Assembly (NCBI RefSeq): GCF_012516475.1 | Contig: NZ_CP051217.1 | Span: 1,550,001 to 1,614,000 of the forward strand | Direction: 5' to 3' | Source: Parasphingorhabdus halotolerans | Lineage (GTDB): Bacteria > Pseudomonadota > Alphaproteobacteria > Sphingomonadales > Sphingomonadaceae | Length of the DNA stretch: 64,000 bases | Shown: piece after piece, positions 1 to 8,329 of the stretch | Layout: each line of letters starts with the position of its first letter | How positions within the stretch are numbered: position 1 is the first letter of the stretch | Made by a program: the position numbers and the translations under genes | Notes under the pieces: generated by a model | The model's input: the letters and a program-made list of their open reading frames with translations, nothing else | Database searches by the model: none | Told to the model about the DNA's origin: nothing

Positions 1-117
1 TTCGAGATATTTGCCGTAGATGACGAACACTTCAGGCTGATATCGGCAAAAACATGCCCCCCGATATTGTCATCTGACAGAAAAGGCTTATCTTTGGTGG
101 AGTATATTTATCGATAG
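1..117 (+). CDS. 3' end of an unidentified upstream gene (partial)
   Basis: Frame 1 is open from the left edge to a TAG at 115-117, while the other two forward frames meet stops within about 30 bases. The visible tail is 38 residues and ends in the motif SLVEYIYR. It stops 13 bases before ftsH, so the two are probably co-transcribed. In many Alphaproteobacteria the gene just before ftsH is tilS (tRNA-Ile lysidine synthetase). That is the best guess from gene order only, since the fragment carries no motif that I can assign. Confidence 0.45.
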   Translation, partial: FEIFAVDDEHFRLISAKTCPPILSSDRKGLSLVEYIYR

Positions 118-130
118 GACATAGTGCCAA

Positions 131-2080
131 ATGAACGACGAACAGGATCCAAAAGAAAACCCCTGGATGAAATCCATGCTGATCTGGGCAGGCATTATTG
201 TTGCGCTGTTGCTCACAGTGTCCATGTTTGGCGCTGGAAGCAGCACTGATGCTGGTTCGGTAATGAGCTATTCTTCGTTCCGCGCCAAAGTGGCCGAAGG
301 CAGTGTGAAGAGCGTTGCCATCGCGCCGGACAAGATTACCGGCGAGCTTACCAATGGCGACAAATTTGCCACCACACCGGTCAATGATGACACTTTGGTC
401 AATCTGCTCGACGAAAAAGGCGTAGAATATAGCGGCAAGGCAGAAGAAAGCCCAAGCTTGTGGCAATATCTGTTGATCCAGTCCCTGCCATTCTTGCTGA
501 TTTTGGGCGTCGCGTTCTTCGTCTTGCGCCAAATGCAAAAAGGCAGCGGCTCCGGCGCAATGGGTTTCGGTAAATCAAAAGCCAAACTGCTCACCGAAAA
601 ACAGGGCAAAGTAACCTTTCAGGATGTCGCTGGGATTGATGAAGCGCGCGAAGAACTGGAAGAGATAGTAGAATTTCTGAAAGACCCGAGCCGCTTTGCG
701 AAGCTCGGCGGACAGATTCCCAAAGGCGCTTTGCTGGTTGGTTCACCCGGTACCGGTAAAACACTGCTAGCCCGCGCTATTGCTGGCGAAGCGGGTGTCC
801 CCTTCTTCACCATCTCCGGTTCGGACTTCGTTGAAATGTTCGTTGGCGTCGGTGCCAGCCGTGTCCGCGATATGTTTGAACAGGCCAAGAAAAACGCTCC
901 CTGTATTGTTTTCATCGACGAGATTGACGCTGTTGGACGTCATCGCGGCGCCGGACTTGGCAACGGCAACGACGAGCGCGAGCAGACGCTGAACCAGTTG
1001 CTTGTCGAGATGGACGGTTTTGAAGCCAATGAAGGCATTATCATCATCGCTGCTACCAACCGCCCTGACGTTCTCGACCCTGCCCTGCTGCGTCCCGGCC
1101 GCTTTGACCGTCAGGTTGTGGTGCCGCATCCCGACATTGAAGGCCGCGAGAAAATTCTTCAGGTTCATATGAAGAAAGTGCCGCTCGCTCCCGATGTTGA
1201 CGCACGCACAATTGCGCGCGGAACGCCTGGTTTTTCAGGTGCCGATCTGGCCAATCTGGTCAATGAAGCAGCATTAATGGCAGCAAGACGTGGCAAACGG
1301 CTTGTCGCGATGGATGAGTTTGAAACCGCCAAAGACAAGGTCATGATGGGTTCCGAACGCCGCTCGATGGTAATGACCGAGGACGAGAAGAAAATGACGG
1401 CTTATCATGAAGCCGGTCACGCTATCGTTGCCGTTCACGAGCCGGCATCAGACCCTATTCACAAGGCCACAATCGTCCCGCGTGGTCGCGCGCTTGGCAT
1501 GGTCATGCGTTTGCCGGAGCGTGACAGCTACAGCTATCACCGCGACAAAATGCATGCCAACCTTGCTGTTTCGATGGGTGGGCGTGTCGCGGAGGAAATA
1601 ATCTTCGGCTATGATAAAGTGTCTTCCGGCGCATCTGGTGACATTCAATATGCTACCAAACTGGCCCGCGATATGGTTACCCAATGGGGCATGTCTGACG
1701 AAATGGGTCCGCTGCAATATGAAGAGCAGCAGGGCGAGACATTCCTCGGCTATTCCCAGTCACAGCGCGCCCATATGTCTGACGAAACTGCGAAAAAGAT
1801 CGATTCAGAAATTCGCGGTATTGTCGACGCCGGATACGACCGTGCCAAACATGTTTTAACCAAAAACGAAAAGCAACTGCATTTGCTAGCCAATGCGCTG
1901 CTCGAATATGAAACCCTATCGGGCGACGAGATCAACAAATTGCTCGAATCCGGCAAGTTTGAACGCGATGGCGGCGATGTGATCAAGCCGTCTTCGGTTC
2001 CGGCTGTCGGCACATCCATCCCGAAAGCAGGCCGGAAAAAGAAAGGGCCATTTGGCGATCCCAAACCACAGGGCGCTTGA
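131..2080 (+). CDS. ftsH: ATP-dependent zinc metalloprotease FtsH
   Basis: Hexameric inner-membrane AAA+ protease that extracts and degrades misfolded membrane proteins and short-lived regulators. At 649 aa it has the family's usual size. It shows an N-terminal membrane anchor (about residues 15-35), a periplasmic domain, a second membrane segment (about 111-131), and a AAA module with Walker A GSPGTGKT at 204-211 and Walker B FIDEID near 260. The zinc-protease motif HEAGH lies at 426-430. Walker A has Ser where FtsH usually has Pro (GPPGTGKT), a mild oddity that keeps the catalytic Lys-Thr. The C-terminus is Lys/Gly/Pro-rich. It begins 13 bases after the preceding open frame and is followed by a strong hairpin. 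Confidence 0.98.
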   Translation: MNDEQDPKENPWMKSMLIWAGIIVALLLTVSMFGAGSSTDAGSVMSYSSFRAKVAEGSVKSVAIAPDKITGELTNGDKFATTPVNDDTLVNLLDEKGVEYSGKAEESPSLWQYLLIQSLPFLLILGVAFFVLRQMQKGSGSGAMGFGKSKAKLLTEKQGKVTFQDVAGIDEAREELEEIVEFLKDPSRFAKLGGQIPKGALLVGSPGTGKTLLARAIAGEAGVPFFTISGSDFVEMFVGVGASRVRDMFEQAKKNAPCIVFIDEIDAVGRHRGAGLGNGNDEREQTLNQLLVEMDGFEANEGIIIIAATNRPDVLDPALLRPGRFDRQVVVPHPDIEGREKILQVHMKKVPLAPDVDARTIARGTPGFSGADLANLVNEAALMAARRGKRLVAMDEFETAKDKVMMGSERRSMVMTEDEKKMTAYHEAGHAIVAVHEPASDPIHKATIVPRGRALGMVMRLPERDSYSYHRDKMHANLAVSMGGRVAEEIIFGYDKVSSGASGDIQYATKLARDMVTQWGMSDEMGPLQYEEQQGETFLGYSQSQRAHMSDETAKKIDSEIRGIVDAGYDRAKHVLTKNEKQLHLLANALLEYETLSGDEINKLLESGKFERDGGDVIKPSSVPAVGTSIPKAGRKKKGPFGDPKPQGA

Positions 2081-2116
2081 TATATCCGTTCAAAACCGGT
2101 TCATCAAAATATCACC

Positions 2117-2154
2117 AATACCCTTCCCATCATATTGATCGGAAGGGTATTTTT
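2117..2154 (+). terminator. Hairpin with T-run after ftsH; 3' arm holds the next gene's ribosome-binding site
   Basis: A perfect 11-bp inverted repeat: arms 2117-2127 (AATACCCTTCC) and 2141-2151 (GGAAGGGTATT), with a 13-base loop, running into TTTT just before the ATG at 2155. This has the form of an intrinsic terminator for ftsH. The 3' arm also contains GGAAGG at 2141-2146, which sits 8 bases before that ATG and is the only good Shine-Dalgarno for the next gene. The same hairpin could therefore end ftsH transcripts and mask translation of read-through RNA. Confidence 0.75.
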
Positions 2155-2520
2155 ATGAAGGTTCGCTATATTGTCACAATCGCCGTATTTTGTTCCGCCA
2201 GCGCTGCATCTGCCTCAATGAACGCACAGTTGTTCTACGCCAAGGCAGTCGCTCTGGAGAAGAAAGGCATGGGTGCGATGCTCTCTAAAGACTTAAAGCC
2301 AGTGATGAATGAGATGAAAGCTTCTGGCGCGGCGGTGAAGGCAGAAAATGAGGCGGCCAAGAAATTGGGAAGTCCGCTATATTGCCCACCAGCGAAAAGC
2401 GGCAGCATGAACAGCAAGCAATTGCTCGCGCTCTTTGGGGCAATACCCGAAAGCCGCCGCAAAACGATAAATGTACAGACGGCATGGAAAGAAATCCTGG
2501 TCAAAAAATTCCCATGCTAA
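2155..2520 (+). CDS. Small secreted protein, possibly Rap1a/Tai-like
   Basis: A 121-aa protein with an N-terminal signal peptide (charged start, hydrophobic core, SASAAS-A type cleavage around residue 20), so probably periplasmic. I chose the ATG at 2155 because GGAAGG lies 8 bases upstream and the signal peptide begins there. The mature part has one Cys in a YCPP motif and a second Cys as the last residue in FPC. A C-P motif followed by a helical stretch and a terminal FPC resembles the Rap1a/Tai immunity-type family found in many proteobacteria. This resemblance is from memory and weak. No toxin partner is adjacent, so the function is unknown. Confidence 0.7.
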   Translation: MKVRYIVTIAVFCSASAASASMNAQLFYAKAVALEKKGMGAMLSKDLKPVMNEMKASGAAVKAENEAAKKLGSPLYCPPAKSGSMNSKQLLALFGAIPESRRKTINVQTAWKEILVKKFPC

Positions 2521-2562
2521 GCGCATCCTTGCTTCACAGGCAAAGCGCTGCGAAAAGGGTCT

Positions 2563-3396
2563 ATGGTCTTCTTCGAACACTATGAGACGATAATCCGCTT
2601 TGCTATTCTGACAGGCGTTTTTGCCGCAATGGCGGGCTTGGAATTGGCATTTCCGCGCCGGTCGCTGTCCCAGCCCAAGGCGCACCGCTGGTTCACCAAC
2701 ATCGGAATGGTCATAATCGACACCGCTTTACTGCGGGTCGCGATGCCGCTGCTGATGATTGGTGCTGCGGAAATTGCTTTTCAGCGGCAATGGGGACTTC
2801 TTGCATTCACCGAGCTGCCGGTGTGGATGGAGTTTCTGGTTGCAATCCTATTGCTCGATCTGGCGATTTACATTCAGCATGTCGCCACTCACAAAATCCC
2901 ACTTCTCTGGGATATGCACAAGGTCCATCACGCAGACCGCGATTTCGATGTAACAACAGCAGTGCGATTTCATCCCTTCGAGATATTTTTATCGATGGTC
3001 TATAAGATAGCCTGTGTTTTCGTCATCGGCCCTTCAGTTTTGGCCGTGTTTGCGCTGGAAGTGCTATTGAGCGCTTCTGCCATGTTCAATCACAGCAATG
3101 TGAAAATCCCGCTCAAACTCGATCAATGGCTGCGCTGGTTCATCGTAACGCCCGATATGCACCGGGTGCATCACAGCATCATCCGCGCAGAGACGGATAG
3201 CAACTATGGTTTTTTCCTGACGATCTGGGACCGGATATTTGGAACATATATCGATCAGCCCCAGCTGGGTCATGAGGGCATGACGATCGGTCTGGCTGAG
3301 TATCAGACAGAGGAGCCTTCCGGATTAGGATGGAGCTTGTTGTTACCGCTTCAACGAAGCAGGTCGGCAAAAATCAACGCCGACCATATTCGTTAG
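2563..3396 (+). CDS. Sterol desaturase / fatty acid hydroxylase family membrane protein
   Basis: A 277-aa integral membrane di-iron enzyme of the fatty-acid-hydroxylase superfamily. It shows the histidine boxes that bind the iron pair: HVATH (about 106-110), HKVHH (about 119-123), FHPFE (about 136-140) and HRVHHS (about 200-205), set between hydrophobic segments. Such enzymes hydroxylate or desaturate lipids or carotenoids; the substrate here cannot be told from sequence. The GAAAAGGG stretch before the ATG could serve as ribosome-binding site. Its last 23 bases overlap the end of the convergent rpoZ gene. Confidence 0.88.
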   Translation: MVFFEHYETIIRFAILTGVFAAMAGLELAFPRRSLSQPKAHRWFTNIGMVIIDTALLRVAMPLLMIGAAEIAFQRQWGLLAFTELPVWMEFLVAILLLDLAIYIQHVATHKIPLLWDMHKVHHADRDFDVTTAVRFHPFEIFLSMVYKIACVFVIGPSVLAVFALEVLLSASAMFNHSNVKIPLKLDQWLRWFIVTPDMHRVHHSIIRAETDSNYGFFLTIWDRIFGTYIDQPQLGHEGMTIGLAEYQTEEPSGLGWSLLLPLQRSRSAKINADHIR

Positions 3397-3721
3397 AAAC
3401 ACCGGCACTGCGTGGAGGAGCCGCTGCAGTTAAACGCAGGGCTTCAGCAGACTGGCTGATCGAACCGATTTCATCCGGCGTATCGTCATCGTCAATCTGC
3501 ACTTTCTGCAGAGATTGGACAAGCTGCTCTTCCAGATCAGATGGCTTGACGGTTTCTTCTGCAATTTCACGCAGCGACACGACCGGATTTTTATCACGGT
3601 CGCGGTCGATCGTCAGTTCAGCACCGCCCGAAATCTGGCGCGCACGCTGGGCCGCGAACAGCACCAAATCAAAACGGTTGGTAACTTTATCGACGCAATC
3701 TTCAACGGTGACGCGAGCCAT
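3374..3721 (-). CDS. rpoZ: RNA polymerase omega subunit
   Basis: A 115-aa omega subunit that helps assemble and stabilise RNA polymerase by clamping the beta' C-terminus. The start (MARVTVEDC), the [14 protein letters not shown] helix and the later REIAEE motif are characteristic of RpoZ. The acidic tail plus a roughly 30-residue Ala-rich extension is longer than in E. coli (91 aa) but usual for Alphaproteobacteria. The gene stands alone here, without spoT, and its stop lies inside the end of the convergent desaturase gene. Confidence 0.96.
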   Translation of the reverse strand: MARVTVEDCVDKVTNRFDLVLFAAQRARQISGGAELTIDRDRDKNPVVSLREIAEETVKPSDLEEQLVQSLQKVQIDDDDTPDEIGSISQSAEALRLTAAAPPRSAGVSNEYGRR

Positions 3722-3853
3722 AAGGCGCTCCTGATTCTCAAAATTCTGGAAAGAGCGGTCTAGCTAGAGCTTTGTCGTGGTTTTGTCAACAAATCAGAAG
3801 ACTGGCAAATGGCTTGATGATCTTTCAGTTTGCGGCAACCAGCGCCGCCACCT

Positions 3854-5077
3854 ATGTTCCATAATATGCTCGGAAAACCCGCAAGAAACTTTGACGATAG
3901 TAATATTTTTGATGTTGCCGGCAATCAATTGCAACTGATTTATCGCGCCGCTCAAAGACTGGAAGCATTGCTTGGTCTTATCAACGGCGCACAACACTCG
4001 CTCAAACTATACTACTATATGTTTGAGGAAGACGACATCGGAGATCTTGTCCGTGATTGTCTAGTTGCAGCGATGGAACGCGGTGTTGAAGCACAATTGA
4101 TGGTGGACAGCTTCGGTTCCAACGGTGCCTCGAAAGAGTTTTTTGAAGTTTTCCGGAAAGCTGGGGGAAAATTCGCGATTTTCAGCCCCCGTTTCTCAAC
4201 CAGTTATTTCGTCCGCAATCACCAAAAAATGGCGATAGCTGACGACTGCAAAGCAATAATCGGTGGCTTCAATATTGCCGATCAGTATTTCGATAAGCAT
4301 CCTGATGATAAACATGAGGATCACAATGAAAACGGTTGGCTTGACATCGGTCTCATAATCGAAGGTCCGGGGGTCAAAAAGCTCACAGAATATTATCTGT
4401 CTCTTTCCCAATGGGTTCACGATGAAAACGGTAATATGCGGATGTTGCGGAAATTGGTGCGTAGTTGGCAGTCTCGGGAAGGCCAAAACCGGGATCGTTT
4501 CCGGCTTTTAATTGGCGGACCAAGCAACCGGCTTAGTCATTGGGCGTGGTCGATAAAAAAGGATCTGGAAGCCGGAAGCCAACTGGATCTGGTAATGGCA
4601 TATTTCTCGCCCGGCCAGGGTTTGCTTCGCAGGATTGCAGCCTTGTCTAAAAGAGGCGGTTCCAGTCGGCTGCTGCTGGCTGGCAAAACCGACAATGGCG
4701 CAACCATAGGAGCGAGCCGCTCGCTTTACGGCTATTTACTAAAACGCCGCGCGCAAATATTTGAATATCAACCAAAAAGATTGCACGCGAAGATGATTGT
4801 CGTCGACAATGCGGTCTATCTCGGCTCTGCCAATTTCGATTTACGCAGCCTGTTCATCAATGTTGAGATTATGATCCGCATCGAAGATGCCCACTTTGCC
4901 GAACATGCCCGCTGCATGGCAAGGGAGTTGCGGGAACAGTCAACTGAAATCACCCCACTGCTCCACAAGTCCCGAAAAACGCTACTCAATAGAGCCAGGT
5001 GGGCGCTGTCATACTTGGTCGTCAACCTGGTAGATTATTCCGTAACGCGGCGCTTCAACTTTGGGTTGAAAAAATAA
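3854..5077 (+). CDS. Phospholipase D-like / cardiolipin synthase family protein
   Basis: About 407 aa with two HKD phosphatidyltransferase motifs: HQKMAIADD about 120 residues in and HAKMIVVDN about 310 residues in, each followed by the usual G-x-N/A-N region (GGFNIAD and GSANFD). Two HKD motifs form one active site in cardiolipin synthases and related phosphatidyltransferases. There is no clear N-terminal membrane segment, unlike ClsA but as in ClsB-type enzymes. The start is uncertain: a TTG at 3830, the ATG at 3854 and an ATG at 3866 are all possible and none has a strong ribosome-binding site. Confidence 0.85.
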   Translation: MFHNMLGKPARNFDDSNIFDVAGNQLQLIYRAAQRLEALLGLINGAQHSLKLYYYMFEEDDIGDLVRDCLVAAMERGVEAQLMVDSFGSNGASKEFFEVFRKAGGKFAIFSPRFSTSYFVRNHQKMAIADDCKAIIGGFNIADQYFDKHPDDKHEDHNENGWLDIGLIIEGPGVKKLTEYYLSLSQWVHDENGNMRMLRKLVRSWQSREGQNRDRFRLLIGGPSNRLSHWAWSIKKDLEAGSQLDLVMAYFSPGQGLLRRIAALSKRGGSSRLLLAGKTDNGATIGASRSLYGYLLKRRAQIFEYQPKRLHAKMIVVDNAVYLGSANFDLRSLFINVEIMIRIEDAHFAEHARCMARELREQSTEITPLLHKSRKTLLNRARWALSYLVVNLVDYSVTRRFNFGLKK

Positions 5078-5256
5078 TCGAAGACCCAAATTCATGGGAA
5101 CTTCAACATTCCGTCCCAGCTTTAGAATCGTTCATCGCAAAGCTGCGTTTTGGTTCTGTTCACCGCCGCTTGCTATCGTAAAGCTATAGCGCAAATCAGG
5201 GATGTGGGCTGCAAGGTTCACGCTGAGACGATAAAACAGGGAAAAGAACAAAGTCC

Positions 5257-6345
5257 ATGATCCAGTTTCGTACAATTGTCGTTTTTATCTGCTCTGGCCT
5301 TTTGTCCGCCTGCGTCTCATCTGGAAGTTATGATCGACCAGTTGGGCAGCAAGATGCACAGCCTCCCCGATATGATAATCCGCCACCACAATCCGTGATT
5401 GATGTCTCCCGCGATCGACCCAATCCTGCTCTGGAGCGAGAAATTGCCGAGCTTTGGCGCACGTTTCCAGGCAAAACAGGCATCGCAGTGAAACGGATTG
5501 ACGGAAATTGGGAAATTGGCCACCGCGCGGACGAGGCGTTTCCGCAGCAAAGCGTTTCAAAACTCTGGGTGGCGATGGCTATGCTGGACAAAATCGATCA
5601 GGGCCGTGCGTCGCTATCGGACCCCATCCGGATTGGCCGCGAAGATTTAACCCTTTTTCACCAGCCGCTAGCGGCGGAAGTGCAACGCAGCGGCGCCGTA
5701 ACCAAAACCGTCTACACCTTGCTGGAAAACGCGCTGGCGTCTAGCGACAACACCGCAAATGATGCGTTATTGCGGCACGCGGGGGGTCCCGACGCGGTCA
5801 ATGCCTTCATCCGCCGCACCAATCTTGGGCAAATTAAATTCGGTCCGGGCGAACGGTTGATGCAAAGCCAAATTGCAGGTTTGCAATGGAACCAGAGCCT
5901 TTCGGAAGGGCGTAAATTCTACACCGCGCGCGCCAATGTACCTGTCGAAACCCGGCAAAGAGCGCTCAACGCCTATCTCGCCGATCCTATCGACGGGGCT
6001 ACGCCGGCCTCTATCGTAAATGCGCTGGATAAACTTGCCCGTGGCCAGTTGCTCTCGGCAAATTCCACCCAGTTGCTACAGTCCATCTTGAAGCGCACGC
6101 GCAGTGGACCAAACCGGTTGAAGGCGGGCGTGCCATCTGGTTGGGAGTTTCTCCACAAAACCGGGACCGGTCAGGTTCTCGGAGCAGTCTCCACTGGCTA
6201 CAACGATGTGGGCATAATGACGGCCCCTGATGGCACACGCTATGCGGTCGCCGTAATGATGGGCGACACAACAGCGCCTATTCCTGAACGGATGAGAATG
6301 ATGCAAGGGGTTACGCGGGCCATCGCCCGATATCATCAAAGATAA
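5257..6345 (+). CDS. Serine hydrolase of the class A beta-lactamase fold, lipoprotein
   Basis: A 362-aa protein with a lipoprotein signal (LLSAC at about residues 15-19), so it is probably anchored to a membrane in the periplasm. Beta-lactamase/transpeptidase motifs are in order: S99-V-S-K102, S163-D-N165 and K301-T-G303. A Glu at 199 lies 36 residues after Ser163, the spacing of the class A general base (Glu166), but the usual E-x-x-L-N context is missing. It may therefore be a real lactamase or a peptidoglycan-related hydrolase. The insert of about 65 residues before the SxxK and the Pro-rich linker are unlike classic TEM-type enzymes. Confidence 0.82.
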   Translation: MIQFRTIVVFICSGLLSACVSSGSYDRPVGQQDAQPPRYDNPPPQSVIDVSRDRPNPALEREIAELWRTFPGKTGIAVKRIDGNWEIGHRADEAFPQQSVSKLWVAMAMLDKIDQGRASLSDPIRIGREDLTLFHQPLAAEVQRSGAVTKTVYTLLENALASSDNTANDALLRHAGGPDAVNAFIRRTNLGQIKFGPGERLMQSQIAGLQWNQSLSEGRKFYTARANVPVETRQRALNAYLADPIDGATPASIVNALDKLARGQLLSANSTQLLQSILKRTRSGPNRLKAGVPSGWEFLHKTGTGQVLGAVSTGYNDVGIMTAPDGTRYAVAVMMGDTTAPIPERMRMMQGVTRAIARYHQR

Positions 6346-6365
6346 GGTTTAACCGAGGAGCCGGT

Positions 6366-6599
6366 TTATTGCTGTGGCTGGCCTTCAGCCATTGCTTGAC
6401 TTGACGTCTGCTGATCAATTGGTTCCGGCGGCGCATTTCGTTCATCCAACATTTCAGCCGCCTCATCTAGGGCCTTGGCTTCTCCAACCGTAACGCCGCC
6501 AGGGCCCGGGTCGTTTTGCGCCGGACCACATCCGCTTAGCACCATAGTTGCCGATATCGCGGCGCACAAAGCTATGGAACGGGGTGTTTTAATTATCAT
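6366..6599 (-). CDS. Small predicted lipoprotein
   Basis: A 77-aa protein of unknown function. I chose the Met at 6599 because the lipoprotein signal starts there: basic residues, an Ala-rich hydrophobic core, then the lipobox LSGC around residues 20-23. The mature part is Pro/Gly-rich then acidic and low in complexity, without recognisable domains. It faces the convergent beta-lactamase-fold gene, whose stop lies about 20 bases away, and lies downstream of the Ala-rich lipoprotein on the same strand. The terminator in between suggests separate transcription. Confidence 0.6.
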   Translation of the reverse strand: MIIKTPRSIALCAAISATMVLSGCGPAQNDPGPGGVTVGEAKALDEAAEMLDERNAPPEPIDQQTSSQAMAEGQPQQ

Positions 6600-6652
6600 T
6601 AAACGATTGTAGCTGCAGTCGTCACGCAATTCAAAGCGTCTTTTTCCGCTCA

Positions 6653-6690
6653 GGGCAAAAAAAAGGGCCACCCGAAGGCAGCCCTTTTAA
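6653..6690 (-). terminator. Intrinsic terminator of the Ala-rich lipoprotein gene
   Basis: Arms 6661-6668 (AAAAGGGC) and 6681-6688 (GCCCTTTT) pair perfectly around a 12-base loop. Read leftward the stem is followed by a run of eight T. It lies about 20 bases after the stop of the gene at 6708-7076. Confidence 0.85.
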
Positions 6691-6707
6691 AAATATTTAA
6701 GCGAGGC

Positions 6708-7076
6708 TTATTCAACTGCTTTTTTTGCAGCAGCGGCGCCTTTGTCGATCATTTTTCCAGCTTCAGCTTTAACAGCTTCTTTGGCATCGCCTGCAGCGGA
6801 TTTAGCGGCGTTAGCAGCAGCGTCTGCAGCGGTTGCGGCAGAATCAGCAGCGTCTGCAGCAGCTTCAGTGGCTTCGCCCGTCGCGTCAGCGGTTGCTTCG
6901 CCCATGGCATCAGCAGCGCCTTCAGCAGAGTCCATTGCTTCATCAGCAGCGGCTTCCGTGTCCATCACAGCTTCTTCAGCACCAGCTTCAGCGGTATCTG
7001 CAGCGTTATCGGCTCCAGAACATGCAGCCAAGCCCAGAGCGGCGGCAATTACGAATGATGTGGTAAATTTTTTCAT
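6708..7076 (-). CDS. Ala-rich repetitive lipoprotein
   Basis: A 122-aa protein with a lipoprotein signal peptide (LAAC lipobox at about residues 16-19). The rest is almost entirely Ala with Asp, Glu, Lys, Thr and Ser, arranged in short degenerate units such as GEATADAT/GEATEAAA and AADAA. It is predicted to be one long amphipathic helix, moving from acidic at the N-side to basic at the C-end. This style is seen in small envelope-stress or LEA/apolipoprotein-like lipoproteins. There is no enzymatic motif and the function is unknown. Repetitive codon use makes open frames on the opposite strand here spurious. Confidence 0.7.
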   Translation of the reverse strand: MKKFTTSFVIAAALGLAACSGADNAADTAEAGAEEAVMDTEAAADEAMDSAEGAADAMGEATADATGEATEAAADAADSAATAADAAANAAKSAAGDAKEAVKAEAGKMIDKGAAAAKKAVE

Positions 7077-7267
7077 TGGGGTAACCCTTTACTATAATCC
7101 TCAAAAAATCACACAAGCGACGATTTTCTCTTATTCTGCTTGCGGCAGCGTAATTAGCGACATGAGAATCGGAAGGCAATGACGAACATTGTTACGCCGG
7201 GTTGCAGATCATTTTCTTGTCCGAAATTATAACGTTTATTGGAATCAAGCCCTTTAAATCTCATTGA

Positions 7268-7300
7268 TTGACCAGATATAAAGAATTCTTTATATAAGAT
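7268..7300 (+). promoter_or_regulatory. Promoter with 20-bp operator palindrome for the metF-metH operon
   Basis: A good sigma-70-type promoter: -35 TTGACC at 7268-7273, a 17-bp spacer, and -10 TATATA at 7291-7296. A perfect 20-bp palindrome, ATATAAAGAATTCTTTATAT (7276-7295), fills the spacer and overlaps the -10. Such a site would let a dimeric ArsR-type repressor block polymerase. The expected transcription start is only a few bases before the ATG at 7307, so the message is nearly leaderless, consistent with the lack of a ribosome-binding site. Autoregulation by the downstream gene is inferred. Confidence 0.75.
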
Positions 7301-7306
7301 TCTGAA

Positions 7307-8329
7307 ATGGACGATATTCTATCAATCTTTCGCGCTCTCGCGGACCCGACACGGCTGCGAATCGTACTCTTGCTGCTCAAAATGGAGTTGGCCGTCGGCG
7401 AACTCGCACAAATATTGGATCAAAGCCAGCCCCGTATTTCGCGTCATATCAAGATACTCGACGAGGCAGGACTGGCGGAAAGGCGCAAAGAGGGCAGCTG
7501 GGTATTTTTGCGTCCGGGACAAGCGGTTGAGCTGGATATTCTGAGGCGGATTTTTCGCTCGGAGAAAGTGGCGAAGACGAAACAAGCGATTGAAGATGAA
7601 GCGCAATTGTCATTGGTTCGCAAAGCCCGGGCGGAAATGGCAGAGCGCTATTTTGAGGCGCATGCGGAGGAATGGGACGCGATCCGTTCCCTCCATATTG
7701 CAGAACTGGAAGTCGAGCACGCCATGATGGCGCTGCTTAAAGATACAAATCTCGGACATTTACTGGACATTGGAACCGGCACCGGCCGGATGATAGAAGT
7801 TTTCGGTCCGAAAGCTGAAAAAATAACAGCGCTCGACAAGAGTCCGGAAATGCTCCGGCTTGCGCGCGCTAAACTCCTCGACGAAAATGAAAATGCTGAC
7901 GCTTCCAAATTGCTGGCAAAGACTGAACTCAAGCTCGGTGATTTCAACAATCTTCCGTTGCCAGATGCCAATGTTGATAGCGTTATTCTGCATCAGGTTC
8001 TTCACTATGCACAGCATCCCGAAGCTGTGTTGTTGGAAGTAGCCAGGGTGCTAGGTCACAATGGTGTACTTGTCATCGCCGATTTCGCCGTTCACGATCA
8101 TGAGGAATTGAGAAGCAAGCACGCCCACGCCAGGCTCGGTTTTTCAGACGATAGCATGCAACGCTGGTTCACTGCGGCGCATCTCGACTTGATCCAGACC
8201 AGAACGCTGGATGGCGGCGAGTTGAGTGTAAAAATCTGGGTCGGTCGAAAAACCGGCCTGACCAAAATTCATCCAAACGACGGGACTGACCTATTGGTTC
8301 CCAATCTACAGAAAAGAGCTAGCGCATGA
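7307..8329 (+). CDS. ArsR-family regulator fused to a SAM-dependent methyltransferase domain
   Basis: A 340-aa two-domain protein. Residues 1-90 form an ArsR-type winged helix (recognition helix around SQPRISRHIKIL). From about residue 150 a class I methyltransferase domain begins with motif I LDIGTGTGR. No metal-binding Cys pair is visible in the ArsR part, so it is probably not a metal sensor. Its place as first gene of the metF-metH operon suggests sensing of S-adenosylmethionine or S-adenosylhomocysteine by the second domain, in line with ArsR-type SAH regulators of the methionine cycle (SahR). It overlaps metF by ATGA, implying translational coupling. Confidence 0.88.
   Translation: MDDILSIFRALADPTRLRIVLLLLKMELAVGELAQILDQSQPRISRHIKILDEAGLAERRKEGSWVFLRPGQAVELDILRRIFRSEKVAKTKQAIEDEAQLSLVRKARAEMAERYFEAHAEEWDAIRSLHIAELEVEHAMMALLKDTNLGHLLDIGTGTGRMIEVFGPKAEKITALDKSPEMLRLARAKLLDENENADASKLLAKTELKLGDFNNLPLPDANVDSVILHQVLHYAQHPEAVLLEVARVLGHNGVLVIADFAVHDHEELRSKHAHARLGFSDDSMQRWFTAAHLDLIQTRTLDGGELSVKIWVGRKTGLTKIHPNDGTDLLVPNLQKRASA

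Noticed and set aside
32..538. Leftward open frame opposite ftsH
   Set aside because: It lies antisense to a clear ftsH and has no start signal or homology that I recognise.
6742..7182. Rightward Ala/Ser-rich frame opposite the Ala-rich lipoprotein
   Set aside because: It mirrors the repetitive codons of the real gene, whose lipobox, start and terminator all fit the other strand.
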